Source of the DNA: an uncultured Collinsella sp.
GTDB taxonomy: Bacteria > Actinomycetota > Coriobacteriia > Coriobacteriales > Coriobacteriaceae
Reading direction: 5' to 3'
Assembly: GCA_902470905.1 (NCBI GenBank)
Contig: CABRIC010000015.1
Coordinates: forward strand, 1-33,641
DNA: 33,641 bases
Numbering within the stretch: the stretch's first letter is position 1; every line of letters begins with the position of its first letter. The notes beneath the pieces were generated by a model. That model was not told where the DNA came from. It saw only the letters and a program-made list of their open reading frames with translations, and made no database searches. The position numbers were made by a program, and so were the translations under genes. This document shows positions 1 to 7,865 of this stretch, piece by piece.

Positions 1-24
1 CTCGGAGATGTGTATAAGAGACAG
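1..24. other. Nextera sequencing adapter remnant
   Basis: These bases match the 3' end of the Illumina Nextera read-2 adapter, ending in the transposon mosaic end (AGATGTGTATAAGAGACAG). This is library DNA left in the assembly. It should be trimmed and not translated; an ATG at 10 inside it creates a false start in frame with the first gene. Confidence 0.97.
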
Positions 25-291
25 GAGTACCCGGTCATCGTTGGCAAGCGCTTCCTGTCCGAGGGCGACAAGGTCCTGATTATTGACGACTTCCTGGCCA
101 ACGGCTGCGCGCTCGAGGGTCTTATCAAGATCTGCGAGGCTGCGGGTGCCGAGGTATCCGGTATTGGCATTGCGGTGGAGAAGGGCTTCCAGGGCGGTGG
201 CGATAAGCTCCGCGAGCGCGGCTTCCGCGTCGAGAGCCTGGCCCGTATCGCCGATATGGACTGCGAGACCGGCGAGATCACCTTCGCCTAA
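25..291 (+). CDS. xpt: Xanthine phosphoribosyltransferase, C-terminal part
   Basis: This is the 3' fragment (about 88 residues) of a purine salvage enzyme that converts xanthine and PRPP to XMP in the cytoplasm. The PRPP-binding loop VLIIDDFLANG is present, followed by the family's GIGIAVEKGFQGGG and RVESLARI segments, close to Bacillus Xpt. The N-terminal half, about 100 residues, is missing because the contig begins in adapter sequence at base 1. The reading frame continues from base 25, and the ATG at base 10 is adapter and not a start. The stop codon TAA is at 289-291, and a palindrome with a T-run follows at 319-355, a plausible terminator. The identification is strong despite the truncation. 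Confidence 0.9.
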   Translation, partial: EYPVIVGKRFLSEGDKVLIIDDFLANGCALEGLIKICEAAGAEVSGIGIAVEKGFQGGGDKLRERGFRVESLARIADMDCETGEITFA

Positions 292-318
292 GTGCGCAAC
301 ACAAGCGATTGGTATGCG

Positions 319-355
319 ATGTGACAAAGGGACTGTCCCTTTGTCACATTTTTTG
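319..355. repeat. Palindrome family A, copy 1 (terminator-like)
   Basis: A perfect 15-bp inverted repeat (ATGTGACAAAGGGAC at 319-333, its complement at 335-349, one-base centre) is followed by a T-run at 349-355. It lies between xpt and the next gene and could end xpt transcription. A second copy lies at 11970-12000 with the same core, and the longer family B palindromes share its GTGA..GGGACTG pattern, so it is a dispersed element and not merely a local terminator. Confidence 0.8.
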
Positions 356-374
356 TATGAGGGGAGGTGTTGAT

Positions 375-755
375 ATGGATGAGAACAAGATGGGATGGCG
401 TGAGTATGCGCACTATGCCGAGATGTCGGTCGAGGAGTTGGCACGCGATTGCGAGGTTCAGGTGTTTCGCGCGACGGGCCCGGGCGGACAGGGCGTCAAC
501 ACGACGGACTCGGCGGTGCGCATGAAGCATGGGCCCACGGGGATTACCGTGACGGCGCGCGAGAGCCGCAGTCAGTTCCAAAACCGTAGCAGCTGCCTGC
601 GTAAGCTGCGCGCTGAGCTTGAGCGTCGCGGGCGTCCACCGCGCCGACGCGTAAAGACCAAGGTGCCTCAGCGCTCTCGCCAGCGCAGGCTCAATGACAA
701 GCACTTCAACGCCATTAAAAAGGCCAACCGTCGCAAGCCGGGCAGCGACGAATAG
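375..755 (+). CDS. Small GGQ-domain release-factor-like protein
   Basis: The product is 126 residues and consists essentially of the class I release-factor catalytic domain. The motif GPGGQGVN lies at residues 35-42, followed by a TDSAVRMKH strand and a strongly basic C-terminal tail (RPPRRRVKTK, KKANRRK). Such stand-alone RF-1-domain proteins hydrolyse peptidyl-tRNA, as in ArfB/YaeJ-type ribosome rescue; the exact subfamily and role here are not resolved. It lacks the codon-recognition domains of RF1 and RF2. I chose the ATG at 375 because GGGGAGG at 361-367 is well placed; an upstream in-frame start at 309 would translate the palindrome at 319-349. The gene converges on the lipid kinase gene, with a palindrome between their stops. 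Confidence 0.8.
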   Translation: MDENKMGWREYAHYAEMSVEELARDCEVQVFRATGPGGQGVNTTDSAVRMKHGPTGITVTARESRSQFQNRSSCLRKLRAELERRGRPPRRRVKTKVPQRSRQRRLNDKHFNAIKKANRRKPGSDE

Positions 756-763
756 CCTCCTCA

Positions 764-834
764 TAAGTTGCGGTGAAATAGGGATTGTTTTGCGTTTTTA
801 GCTGCATAAACAGTCCCTATTTCACCGCAACTTA
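764..834. repeat. Palindrome family B, copy 1, between convergent genes
   Basis: The 24-bp arms 764-787 and 811-834 start TAAGTTGCGGTGAAATAGGG and have one G-U-compatible mismatch; the loop is 23 nt. It fills the gap between the stops of two convergent genes (755 and 842). Compared with the copies at 18009 and 19289, a C in the left arm is G here and the opposing G is C, a compensating change that supports selection for the structure. Confidence 0.88.
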
Positions 835-841
835 GGGATGG

Positions 842-1804
842 CTAGCGGGTGGGGTGCCAGACGTGGAGGGCGCCGCCGAGGACGTCGACCTCGATGCGCG
901 AGGCGACGATGGGCTCGCCGTCGGCTTGGATGGGGTAGTCGGGCTCCTCAAAGGTGAGCTCGGCATGGCGGCAGCGGCGCATGCGAACCGGCGGCAGCTT
1001 GGTATGGTGGCCGTCCTTGGCCGAAAGAAACATAGGCAGGGCAATCGCGCGAGGGACGGGGCCGCAGGCGTAGCAGACGTCGAGCATGCCGTCGCAGGGG
1101 TCGGCATCGGGACAGATGCGATAGCCCGAGCCATACGTGGGACCCAGCTGAATCGCCATGATGATCGTCCTCACGCGCTCGGCGGGCGCCCCGTCAAAGC
1201 TGACTGTCATGGGGTAGTTGCGATAGCGCAGGCCAAACTGCTCAAGTCCCGAGAGGGTGTAGAGCGGTGCGCCCGTCAAGCCGGTCTTTTTGCGCAGCTC
1301 GGTGGTGCCCAGGCCGATGGCGGCATCGATGCCGACCGAAAGCGTCTGGTCGTAGTACTCAACGGAAGCCTCGCCGCTACCGTTTGCGGGGTTCCATGAG
1401 CGAATGCGCCCGATGTCCTGACGCTGCAGCTCGCAGGTGAGCAGCGCGCCAAAATCCTTGCCGGAGAAATCGTCGATACCGAGGGTCTGGGCAAAATCGT
1501 TGCCGGAGCCCACGGGCAGGACGGCAAGAGCGGGGCGGGCGTCCTCCTTTTGCGTCATAAGCCCGTTGACGACCTCGTGGATCACGCCGTCGCCGCCAAG
1601 GGCGATAACGGTGCGATAGCCCTGAGCCTGGGCGGCCAGCTCCTTGGCGTGTCCCATACGTTCGGTTAGCACCAGGTCAAACTGGGATGCGCGTGCGGTC
1701 ATGTCCAAAAAGCGTTGCAGGCGCTCGGCAACTTCGCGTGCCGCACCCGACTGGGCGGCTGGGTTGGCGATGATGAGCGTGCGACCAAAATCAGTTCCGT
1801 GCAT
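842..1804 (-). CDS. Diacylglycerol kinase family lipid kinase
   Basis: The 320-residue product belongs to the DagK_cat/YegS/BmrU family, which phosphorylates diacylglycerol or related membrane lipids with ATP at the inner face of the membrane. Visible landmarks are the N-terminal LIIANPAAQSG strand (residues 10-20), the nucleotide-binding GGDG motif at 70-73 followed by HEVVNGL, and LPVGSGNDFAQ near residue 100. The C-terminal half carries the typical RICPDADPCDGMLDV and IQADGEP segments. Length is normal for the family. I chose the ATG at 1804, preceded by GGGAG at a good distance, over an upstream start at 1876 that adds an unconserved arginine-rich leader. The CLC gene lies 87 nt upstream on the same strand, so co-transcription is possible. 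The true lipid substrate cannot be told from sequence. Confidence 0.88.
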   Translation of the reverse strand: MHGTDFGRTLIIANPAAQSGAAREVAERLQRFLDMTARASQFDLVLTERMGHAKELAAQAQGYRTVIALGGDGVIHEVVNGLMTQKEDARPALAVLPVGSGNDFAQTLGIDDFSGKDFGALLTCELQRQDIGRIRSWNPANGSGEASVEYYDQTLSVGIDAAIGLGTTELRKKTGLTGAPLYTLSGLEQFGLRYRNYPMTVSFDGAPAERVRTIIMAIQLGPTYGSGYRICPDADPCDGMLDVCYACGPVPRAIALPMFLSAKDGHHTKLPPVRMRRCRHAELTFEEPDYPIQADGEPIVASRIEVDVLGGALHVWHPTR

Positions 1805-1891
1805 GGGGTGACTCCCGGCGTATGACGTGACGGTGCGGTCTCGCTCGGGTCGAATTGCTCCCGATTGTGGCTGCACGGCGAATACTAACGT

Positions 1892-3313
1892 CTACTCTAT
1901 CAGGTCGTTGTGGCGCTCGATAGCCTCTGCCACCGTGCCGCCCTCGTCCACAATAAGCGAGCGGCGCTTGGGTGAGATGATGCGCTGGGCGGGGTACACG
2001 CCGCGGTGGCCGCCGGCGAGATAGCTGATAAACGCCACGATCACGAAGAAGCCGGCGGCCGTGCCGTGGAACAGGTCGATGGCCATCATACAGGTGGTGA
2101 TGGGCACGTTGAGGCCGGCGCAGAAGACGCCGAGCAGGCCGAGAGCCGCCAGAAAACTGGGGTCGAGACCGGTGAGGCAGCCGATCCAGCCACCGAGTGC
2201 CGCACCGATGCCAAACAGGGGCGTGACCTCGCCGCCTTGGAAGCCCGCGCCCAGGGTAAGCGCTGTGACGACCAACTTGATGGCTGCGTCCGCCAGGGTG
2301 GTGTTGCCTGCAAATCCGGCGCCGGAAAGCCACGTGGAAAGGCCGGCGTAGTCCCAGGCGTCGAGGAGGGCATAGGCGGCCAAAACCACGAGTGCGCCGA
2401 TGAGTGCGCGAACAAGGTAATTGGTGATAAAGCGACCGTACAGGCTCTTGACGGTTCGAACCGACCAGGCAAAGAGACGTGCCGTCAGACCGAAGATGAT
2501 GGCGCTGATAACAACGATGACAACCGTCCGTGGTGTCATGGTGGGAACGCTGGCGATGACATTCGCTTCGTACTCGGTACCCAGGGCGAGTGATGTAAAG
2601 TAGCCGGTAAACGAGGCGACCAGACAGTAGATGCCCGCGGTGTAGTCGATCTTGCCGATAAAGCACATTTCCATGCCAAAGAACGCGCCGGCAAGGGGCG
2701 AACCGAATACGGCGCCAAAAGCGGATGAGATGCCGGCGAGCATGAGGTCGTGGTGGTCATGCTTTTTGAGGTGGGCGAGGCTCGAGATGTTGCTGGCGAT
2801 GGTGCCGCCAATCTGCACCGCGGCTCCCTCGCGACCGGCCGACCCGCCCGTGAGGTGCGTGAGCGTGGAGCAGACGAAGGTGAGAACGGCCATGCGCATA
2901 TGGATAAGGCGTGTGCCCAGGGCGGAGTCGATGACCAGGTTGTTACCTCGTTTGGCGGCAAGGCCGTGGTTTTTGTACACCCATGCGGTGGCAACGCCCA
3001 CAACGGGAAGCAACGCGTAAATCCACACGTGGTGCTCGCGATAATCGGTCGCGATATTCAGCGAGGCCAAAAATGCCCAAGCGGCAACACCCATGGCGAG
3101 CGAGACGATGACGACGAGCGCGAGCAGTTTGGCGCTTGCAAACAGGTTGCGGGCGTTGCGGCGTGTGTCGGCGGCCAAGAGCTGCTCGGAGCGGGTGAGT
3201 TGACGCCTGCCGGCCATGATGACGTCGCTAAGGGAGAAAAAGCCGCCATCGTCGAGCGGCTGGGAATGATCCTGCGCTTCGTTTGCGCTTTCGGGTTTGT
3301 TGTTATGAGCCAT
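1892..3313 (-). CDS. CLC-family anion transporter, possibly fluoride-type
   Basis: The 473-residue membrane protein has about ten or more hydrophobic helices and CLC signatures: GSAGREGAAVQ around residues 157-167, with the gating glutamate at about 162, SSAFGAVFGSPLAG, and GGEVTPLFGIGAALG near the third anion-binding region. CLC proteins exchange anions for protons or act as channels. The canonical GSGIP serine motif is not visible; the corresponding region reads RGNNLVIDSAL. Together with GREGA in place of GREGP, this resembles the CLC-F fluoride/proton antiporters that protect bacteria from fluoride, but I infer this from remembered motif differences. The ATG at 3313 is preceded by AAGAGGA; an ATG nine codons upstream is less well placed. 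It is divergent from moeA and followed by the lipid kinase gene on the same strand. Confidence 0.87.
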   Translation of the reverse strand: MAHNNKPESANEAQDHSQPLDDGGFFSLSDVIMAGRRQLTRSEQLLAADTRRNARNLFASAKLLALVVIVSLAMGVAAWAFLASLNIATDYREHHVWIYALLPVVGVATAWVYKNHGLAAKRGNNLVIDSALGTRLIHMRMAVLTFVCSTLTHLTGGSAGREGAAVQIGGTIASNISSLAHLKKHDHHDLMLAGISSAFGAVFGSPLAGAFFGMEMCFIGKIDYTAGIYCLVASFTGYFTSLALGTEYEANVIASVPTMTPRTVVIVVISAIIFGLTARLFAWSVRTVKSLYGRFITNYLVRALIGALVVLAAYALLDAWDYAGLSTWLSGAGFAGNTTLADAAIKLVVTALTLGAGFQGGEVTPLFGIGAALGGWIGCLTGLDPSFLAALGLLGVFCAGLNVPITTCMMAIDLFHGTAAGFFVIVAFISYLAGGHRGVYPAQRIISPKRRSLIVDEGGTVAEAIERHNDLIE

Positions 3314-3342
3314 ATATTCCTCTTTTAGGTTGCAACGCAAGC

Positions 3343-3348
3343 ATTATA
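3343..3348 (-). promoter_or_regulatory. Candidate -10 element for the CLC gene
   Basis: On the minus strand this reads TATAAT, about 30 nt before the CLC start codon. I could not find a convincing -35 hexamer at standard spacing, so it is a weak call. Confidence 0.3.
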
Positions 3349-3459
3349 AAACGCGGCAAGCGCGACGAGCCGGTGGGTTGGTTTCCATTCTGTTTCGCGG
3401 CTTGCGGCCGACAGGTGTATTTGCGGGTACAGGCCAAATCGCGGTCGCGCGTCGGGGAT

Positions 3460-3465
3460 TATACT
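3460..3465 (+). promoter_or_regulatory. Candidate -10 element for moeA
   Basis: TATACT lies about 58 nt before the moeA start. The same hexamer appears before selD (12860) and before the brnQ terminator region (16059). No clear -35 hexamer is visible, so this is a suggestion only. Confidence 0.3.
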
Positions 3466-3522
3466 GAGACAAGCATAAAGAATCGGCGCTCCTGTTGTGC
3501 GCCGTGGCATTAAGAGGTGCAT

Positions 3523-4785
3523 ATGGCAGAGAAACTCATTCCGCTGGAGGACGCGCAGTCGATTGTTCTGTCGCACGTTGCTCCGACCAATCTCGTAGAG
3601 ATTCCCGTGTGGCAGGCGGCTGGTTTTCCCTTGGCCGAGGATGCTGTGGCCGATATCGACATTTCGCCGTTTGCCAACAGCGCTATGGACGGATATGCCG
3701 TGCGCTCGGCGGACTTGGCGCAGGCGTCTGGTGAGACGCCGGTGACGCTCGACGTTATCGGACACGAGGCTGCGGGCCATGTGTTTGAGGGTGCTCTTGG
3801 CCCGGGCGAGACGGTCCGCATTATGACAGGCGCGCCGGTGCCCGAGGGTGCCGACGCCGTAGTGAAATACGAGATCGTCGAGGTGCTTGACGGCGATGGC
3901 AACGAGGGCTCGCACGTCCTCTTCTCGGCGCCGGCCAAGGTGGGGGAGAACGTTCGCTCTGCCGCCGAGGAGGCCCATGCCGGCGATGTTGTGATACACG
4001 CCGGCGAGGTCGTGGCTCCGGCGGGCGCGGGCCTGCTGGCAAGCGCCGGTTACGCGAGCGTGAAGGTGCACGCTGCCCCACGTGTGGGCATCATCTCGCT
4101 GGGCACGGAATTGGTCGCACCGAGTAAAGTACCGGCGCGCGGTCAGATTCGCGATTCCAACTCCTCGGCGTTGATGGCCGAAGCACTCGATGCAGGAGCC
4201 GAGCCCGTGTTCTACGGCATTGCGTCTGATGATGAGCAGGCGATTGCCGAGCTCGTGCATCGCGCGGTGCAAGAGTGCGATTTTGTCATTACGAGCGGAG
4301 GCGCCTCGGCGGGCGATTACGACTATGTGACGGCACTCGTCCGGCGCGAGGGCGAGGTGCTGTTCGATCGCATCTCGATGCGTCCGGGCAAGGCCATCAC
4401 GTTTGGCTTGCTCGGGGGTAAGCCCTACCTGGGGCTTTCAGGCAATCCGGCTGCGGCGTATGTGGGCTTTGAGATGCTCGCCCGTCCGGCGATTCGCAAG
4501 ATGCGCGGCTTTGCCGAGGGTCCGCGTCCCGTGCAGCAGGCGACGCTCACACACGGTGTGAAAAAGCGCCAGGACCGACGCTTCTTCGATCGCGCCACGG
4601 TTTTGCGCGACCCCAAGACCGGTGAGCTGATGGTGACCGAGGCCAAGACGCAGAATTCGGCGCTGCTCGGCACGATGCAGCGGGCCAACTGCCTGCTGCG
4701 TATTGACGAAGGACCGTGCGAGCTCAAGGCGGGAGATGTCGTGGACGTTGTTCGCGTCGACCTGCCCGAGGGCACCGTGTTGTAG
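3523..4785 (+). CDS. moeA: Molybdopterin molybdenumtransferase MoeA
   Basis: MoeA inserts molybdate into adenylylated molybdopterin, the last step of basic molybdenum cofactor synthesis in the cytoplasm. The 420-residue product has the family length and order: an N-terminal domain with ANSAMDGYAV near residue 55, the MIMTGAPVPEGADAVV-type segment near 105, the MogA-like domain with GIISLGTELV and TSGGASAGDYDYV, and LSGNPAAAYVGFE. The ATG at 3523 follows AAGAGG by five bases; an in-frame GTG two codons earlier lacks a ribosome site. mogA follows 10 nt downstream, then modABC, so this is a molybdenum block. It probably serves the formate dehydrogenase gene at 21187 among other enzymes. Confidence 0.95.
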   Translation: MAEKLIPLEDAQSIVLSHVAPTNLVEIPVWQAAGFPLAEDAVADIDISPFANSAMDGYAVRSADLAQASGETPVTLDVIGHEAAGHVFEGALGPGETVRIMTGAPVPEGADAVVKYEIVEVLDGDGNEGSHVLFSAPAKVGENVRSAAEEAHAGDVVIHAGEVVAPAGAGLLASAGYASVKVHAAPRVGIISLGTELVAPSKVPARGQIRDSNSSALMAEALDAGAEPVFYGIASDDEQAIAELVHRAVQECDFVITSGGASAGDYDYVTALVRREGEVLFDRISMRPGKAITFGLLGGKPYLGLSGNPAAAYVGFEMLARPAIRKMRGFAEGPRPVQQATLTHGVKKRQDRRFFDRATVLRDPKTGELMVTEAKTQNSALLGTMQRANCLLRIDEGPCELKAGDVVDVVRVDLPEGTVL

Positions 4786-4795
4786 GAGGAATGCT

Positions 4796-5275
4796 GTGGA
4801 GTTGAAGATATCGATTGTGACGTGCTCGGATACGCGTGATCTTGCCCAGGACGAGGCTGGAGCCGCACTCGAGGAACTTATCGAGGCACAGGGCTGGACG
4901 GTCGCCTCACATGTGGTCGTGCGCGATGACGTCAGCGAGATTGGTGATGCCATTGTGGAAGCCGCCGGTGAGTGCCACGCCAATGTCGTGCTCACCTGCG
5001 GCGGCACGGGGCTTTCGATGCGCGATGTGACGCCCGAGGCGACGCGTGCCGTCTGCGACCGCGATGTGCCGGGTATTGCAGAGGCGATTCGCGCGTACTC
5101 CATGACCAAGACGCGCCGCGCCATGCTCTCGCGCGCTATTTGCATGCAACGAGGTCATACACTTGTCGTAAACTTTCCCGGTTCTACGAAGGCCGCCCGC
5201 GAAAGCTGGGAGGCCATAGCAGACCAGCTGGAGCATGCGGCTCAGATGACAGCGGGCGGCGGACATACCAACTAA
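4796..5275 (+). CDS. mogA: Molybdopterin adenylyltransferase, MogA/MoaB type
   Basis: The 159-residue protein is a single MogA/MoaB domain, which activates molybdopterin by adenylylation before MoeA adds the metal. Family landmarks are the first strand ISIVTCSDTR (residues 5-14), the molybdopterin-binding LTCGGTGLSMRDVTPEAT with its GGTG turn, and VVNFPGSTKAARE near the C terminus, equivalent to the usual LPGSP..A segment. I chose the GTG at 4796, which has AGGAGGA ending five bases upstream; a nearby ATG at 4791 is out of frame. It follows moeA by 10 nt and is closed by a hairpin terminator at 5289-5325. Whether it should be called mogA or moaB is not certain from sequence alone. Confidence 0.9.
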   Translation: MELKISIVTCSDTRDLAQDEAGAALEELIEAQGWTVASHVVVRDDVSEIGDAIVEAAGECHANVVLTCGGTGLSMRDVTPEATRAVCDRDVPGIAEAIRAYSMTKTRRAMLSRAICMQRGHTLVVNFPGSTKAARESWEAIADQLEHAAQMTAGGGHTN

Positions 5276-5288
5276 GCGGTTTACCTGC

Positions 5289-5325
5289 GGCGGGGCGACC
5301 TGAACGGCTGCTCCGCCTTTGTTTT
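5289..5325 (+). terminator. Rho-independent terminator after mogA
   Basis: The stem GGCGGGGC (5289-5296) pairs with GCTCCGCC (5310-5317), with one G-U pair, and TTTGTTTT follows. It ends the moeA-mogA unit and leaves modABC under its own promoter. Confidence 0.75.
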
Positions 5326-5366
5326 CCACCGAAGCGACGCCGAGGTGCACGCTAACTCGAAACTAT

Positions 5367-5434
5367 ATTCTCTGACGAGAATAATTTCTCACTACTATTA
5401 TTCGCGTGAAAGTATAATCTGATTGCAGATTATA
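5367..5434 (+). promoter_or_regulatory. Promoter/operator region of modABC
   Basis: Two perfect inverted repeats lie here. ATTCTC-TGAC-GAGAAT spans 5367-5382, and TATAATCTG-ATTG-CAGATTATA spans 5413-5434. The second contains a consensus -10 box (TATAAT at 5413) 66 nt before the modA start, so a protein binding it would block transcription. A molybdate-responsive repressor is a natural candidate, but neither repeat matches the E. coli ModE site that I remember. Confidence 0.5.
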
Positions 5435-5478
5435 GCCCGCGGTGGGGTACCCGGGCACAAGGTCCGAAAGGGTTGAAT

Positions 5479-6351
5479 ATGTTCGATATGGTTTCTCGCC
5501 GCGGATTCGTCTCGCTTTCTGCTGTCGCCGCTGCCGGCCTTGGTCTTGCCGGCTGCTCGGGCAGCAAGACGTCCGAGCCGGCCGGATCCGATGCCGGTTC
5601 TGCCAAGGCATCTTCCAAGAAAGCCGTCGAGCTGCAAGTCTTTGCCGCCAACTCGCTCGAGAAGGCTCTGCCCGAGGTCCAAGAGCTTTACACCGACCAG
5701 ACCGGCACCACCTTTGCCGACACACAGTTTAAGGCCTCCGGCGACCTCGTTGAGCAGATGCGTGCCGGCGCCACGGTCGACGTGCTCATCACGGCCTCCA
5801 AGGGCACCATGGATGACGCTGAGACCGCCGAGCTCGTCGACACCGACACGCGTGAGGACATGTTCGTCAACGACCTCGTGATCATTCGCGCCGAGGGCTC
5901 TGACACCAAGGTCGAGGCCATTGCCGACGTTGCGAACCTGGAAGGCATGATTGCCATTGGCGACGCCAAGACCGTTCCCGCCGGCAAGTACGCTAACCAG
6001 GCCCTGGCCTCCGTGGGCCTCTACACCGGCATCGAGGGCGACGACGGCGAGTATGCTCCCGAGATCGCCGACAAGGTCGCACTGGCCGATAAGGTCGGCA
6101 CCGCTGCCGCCTACGTCTCTACAGGCGACTGCGTGGCTGGTTTTGTCTACAGCTCCGATATCTTCCGCTACGACGGCATCGAGGAGGCCTTCGTGTGCCC
6201 CGAGGATTCGCACAAGCCCATCGTGTACCCGGGTGCCGTTGCCGAGAGCTCCGAGCATGACGACGAGGCCAAGGCGTTCATCGACTTCTGTCTGACCAAC
6301 AAGAAAGCTCAGAAGATTTGGGCCAAGTACGGCTTTGAGCTTTCCGAGTAG
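5479..6351 (+). CDS. modA: Molybdate ABC transporter substrate-binding lipoprotein ModA
   Basis: This 290-residue extracytoplasmic binding protein captures molybdate (probably also tungstate) for the ModBC importer. The N terminus has a twin-arginine-like SRRGFVS, a hydrophobic stretch and a lipobox LAGC (residues 23-26), so export by Tat and lipid anchoring are likely. The mature part follows the ModA pattern: LQVFAANSLEKALPEV at the start, DVLITASKGTMDDAE, a hinge at TVPAGKYANQAL, and TAAAYVSTGDCVAGFVYSSD near the end. The ATG at 5479 is six bases after GAAAGGG. Its stop overlaps the first base of an upstream possible modB start. It follows a candidate repressor-controlled promoter. Confidence 0.93.
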   Translation: MFDMVSRRGFVSLSAVAAAGLGLAGCSGSKTSEPAGSDAGSAKASSKKAVELQVFAANSLEKALPEVQELYTDQTGTTFADTQFKASGDLVEQMRAGATVDVLITASKGTMDDAETAELVDTDTREDMFVNDLVIIRAEGSDTKVEAIADVANLEGMIAIGDAKTVPAGKYANQALASVGLYTGIEGDDGEYAPEIADKVALADKVGTAAAYVSTGDCVAGFVYSSDIFRYDGIEEAFVCPEDSHKPIVYPGAVAESSEHDDEAKAFIDFCLTNKKAQKIWAKYGFELSE

Positions 6352-6419
6352 TGCGGCTTGGCGCGATAATTCCATCGTTTTGTGTCTCACTCCGTCCTTG
6401 TATTCGCTTGGAGCTTTTC

Positions 6420-7862
6420 GTGCTTAATAGATTCCGCATGCTTGTCGCCTGTGCTTTGACCTTCGCGCTTTGCTGGGTGCCGGGATTTGCGTTTGCTGGG
6501 GACGCTGAGGACGGAGCCCAGGTTGCCGCGACCGCTCATGGGCTTTCCTATGGGATCGAGGGTTTTGAGCGGTTGGCCAAGGGGACCGCTCGTGCCATGG
6601 AGGGCCAGCCTGAGGGCTACCGGTTTCCCGTTGACGAGGACGTGGACCTTGTAGTGGCGCCCGCTGCCGATCGCGTTGTGGTGTGGATATCCTCCAAGGC
6701 GGTCGAGAAGTATGGATTGGATCCGCAGGACAACGAGTGCGTATCGGGTCTCAAGGCCCTCGTCTGTGAGCTCGACAGCGCAAACTGCATGGGAGGTGCG
6801 CAGCTAGGGGACGTGGATCTTCCTTGGTATGTCACGGCGGAAACAACGTTTGATGCCGGCGGGTATAACTATGGCTTTGACGAGCGTGGTGCGGATGGGG
6901 GCCGCTATGTTGTGATTGCATCGGCCTCGGGTGATGCCAAGGGCGGAGCGCGTTGGCTTGATAGCGCTCAAATGGTAGAAGCATCGTCTGTCGTGATGCG
7001 GGATGAGCAGGGGCCCTTGACCTCTCTGGCTTCCTTTTTGGGCGACATCGACTATCGCCCGTTTTGGGTGTCCATAAAAACGAGTGGCCTTGCCCTGCTG
7101 ATCTCCTTTGCGCTGGGCCTGTTCGCCGCGTGGAAGACTATGGGTACCTCGAGTCGCATCAAGGGCCTGCTCGATTCGGTCTTTACGGTTCCTATGGTGC
7201 TGCCGCCCACGGTCTGCGGCTTTCTGCTCCTCATGCTGTTTGGCCGCTCGACCGGGGTGGGCCAGTGGCTCATTGCGCACGGCATCTCGATCGTCTTTAC
7301 CTGGCCCGCGGCGGTGATCTCTGCCGTCGTCGTGTCGTTCCCGCTCGTCTATCGTACGGCGCTCGGAGCCTTCGAGAGCCTCGACACGCAGATGCTCGAT
7401 GCGGCGCGCACGCTGGGCTGGTCCGAGCGTCGCATCTTTACCAAGCTTATGATGCCGCTCGGCTGGCCCTCGATTGCCGCCGGCACGGTGCTTGCCTTTG
7501 CTCGCGCGATGGGCGAGTTTGGCTGCACCCTGTTCTTTGCGGGCAACTACGCCGGCATTACCCAGACCATCCCCATCGCCATCTACTTTGAGTGGATGGG
7601 CGGCAACACGTCGGTGGCACTCTTTTGGGTCATCGTCGTAATCGTGTTCAGTTTCTTAGTCATCCTGTTCATCAACATGTACACCGCGCATTCGCAAAAG
7701 TATCGCGAGCGTGGTCTCTCCCGTGCGAAGCGCAAACAGGCCGAAGATCTCGCCGGACAGGGCGATTCGCTCGACCCGGCGGGCGGCGATGCCTTGCGTA
7801 TCGATCGCGAGGCGCTGGCCGAACTTATGCGCGATGACACGGTCGCAAAGGGAGGTCGATAA
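6420..7862 (+). CDS. modB: Molybdate ABC permease ModB with an extra N-terminal domain
   Basis: The C-terminal 250 residues (from about 215) are a standard ModB permease: five or so membrane helices starting at FWVSIKTSGLALLISFALG, and the ATPase-contact loop LDAARTLGWSERRIFTKLMMP, followed by GEFGCTLFFAGN. The oddity is the front. After a signal-like helix (LVACALTFALCW, then AFA near residue 25) comes a roughly 190-residue extracytoplasmic segment I do not recognise. The protein is 480 residues, about twice the usual ModB length, and also has a charged cytoplasmic tail of some 50 residues. I chose the GTG at 6420 (GGAG six bases before); a GTG at 6351 overlaps the modA stop and would add 23 residues before the signal sequence. 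modC follows three bases after the stop. Confidence 0.88.
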   Translation: MLNRFRMLVACALTFALCWVPGFAFAGDAEDGAQVAATAHGLSYGIEGFERLAKGTARAMEGQPEGYRFPVDEDVDLVVAPAADRVVVWISSKAVEKYGLDPQDNECVSGLKALVCELDSANCMGGAQLGDVDLPWYVTAETTFDAGGYNYGFDERGADGGRYVVIASASGDAKGGARWLDSAQMVEASSVVMRDEQGPLTSLASFLGDIDYRPFWVSIKTSGLALLISFALGLFAAWKTMGTSSRIKGLLDSVFTVPMVLPPTVCGFLLLMLFGRSTGVGQWLIAHGISIVFTWPAAVISAVVVSFPLVYRTALGAFESLDTQMLDAARTLGWSERRIFTKLMMPLGWPSIAAGTVLAFARAMGEFGCTLFFAGNYAGITQTIPIAIYFEWMGGNTSVALFWVIVVIVFSFLVILFINMYTAHSQKYRERGLSRAKRKQAEDLAGQGDSLDPAGGDALRIDREALAELMRDDTVAKGGR

Positions 7863-7865
7863 GCC

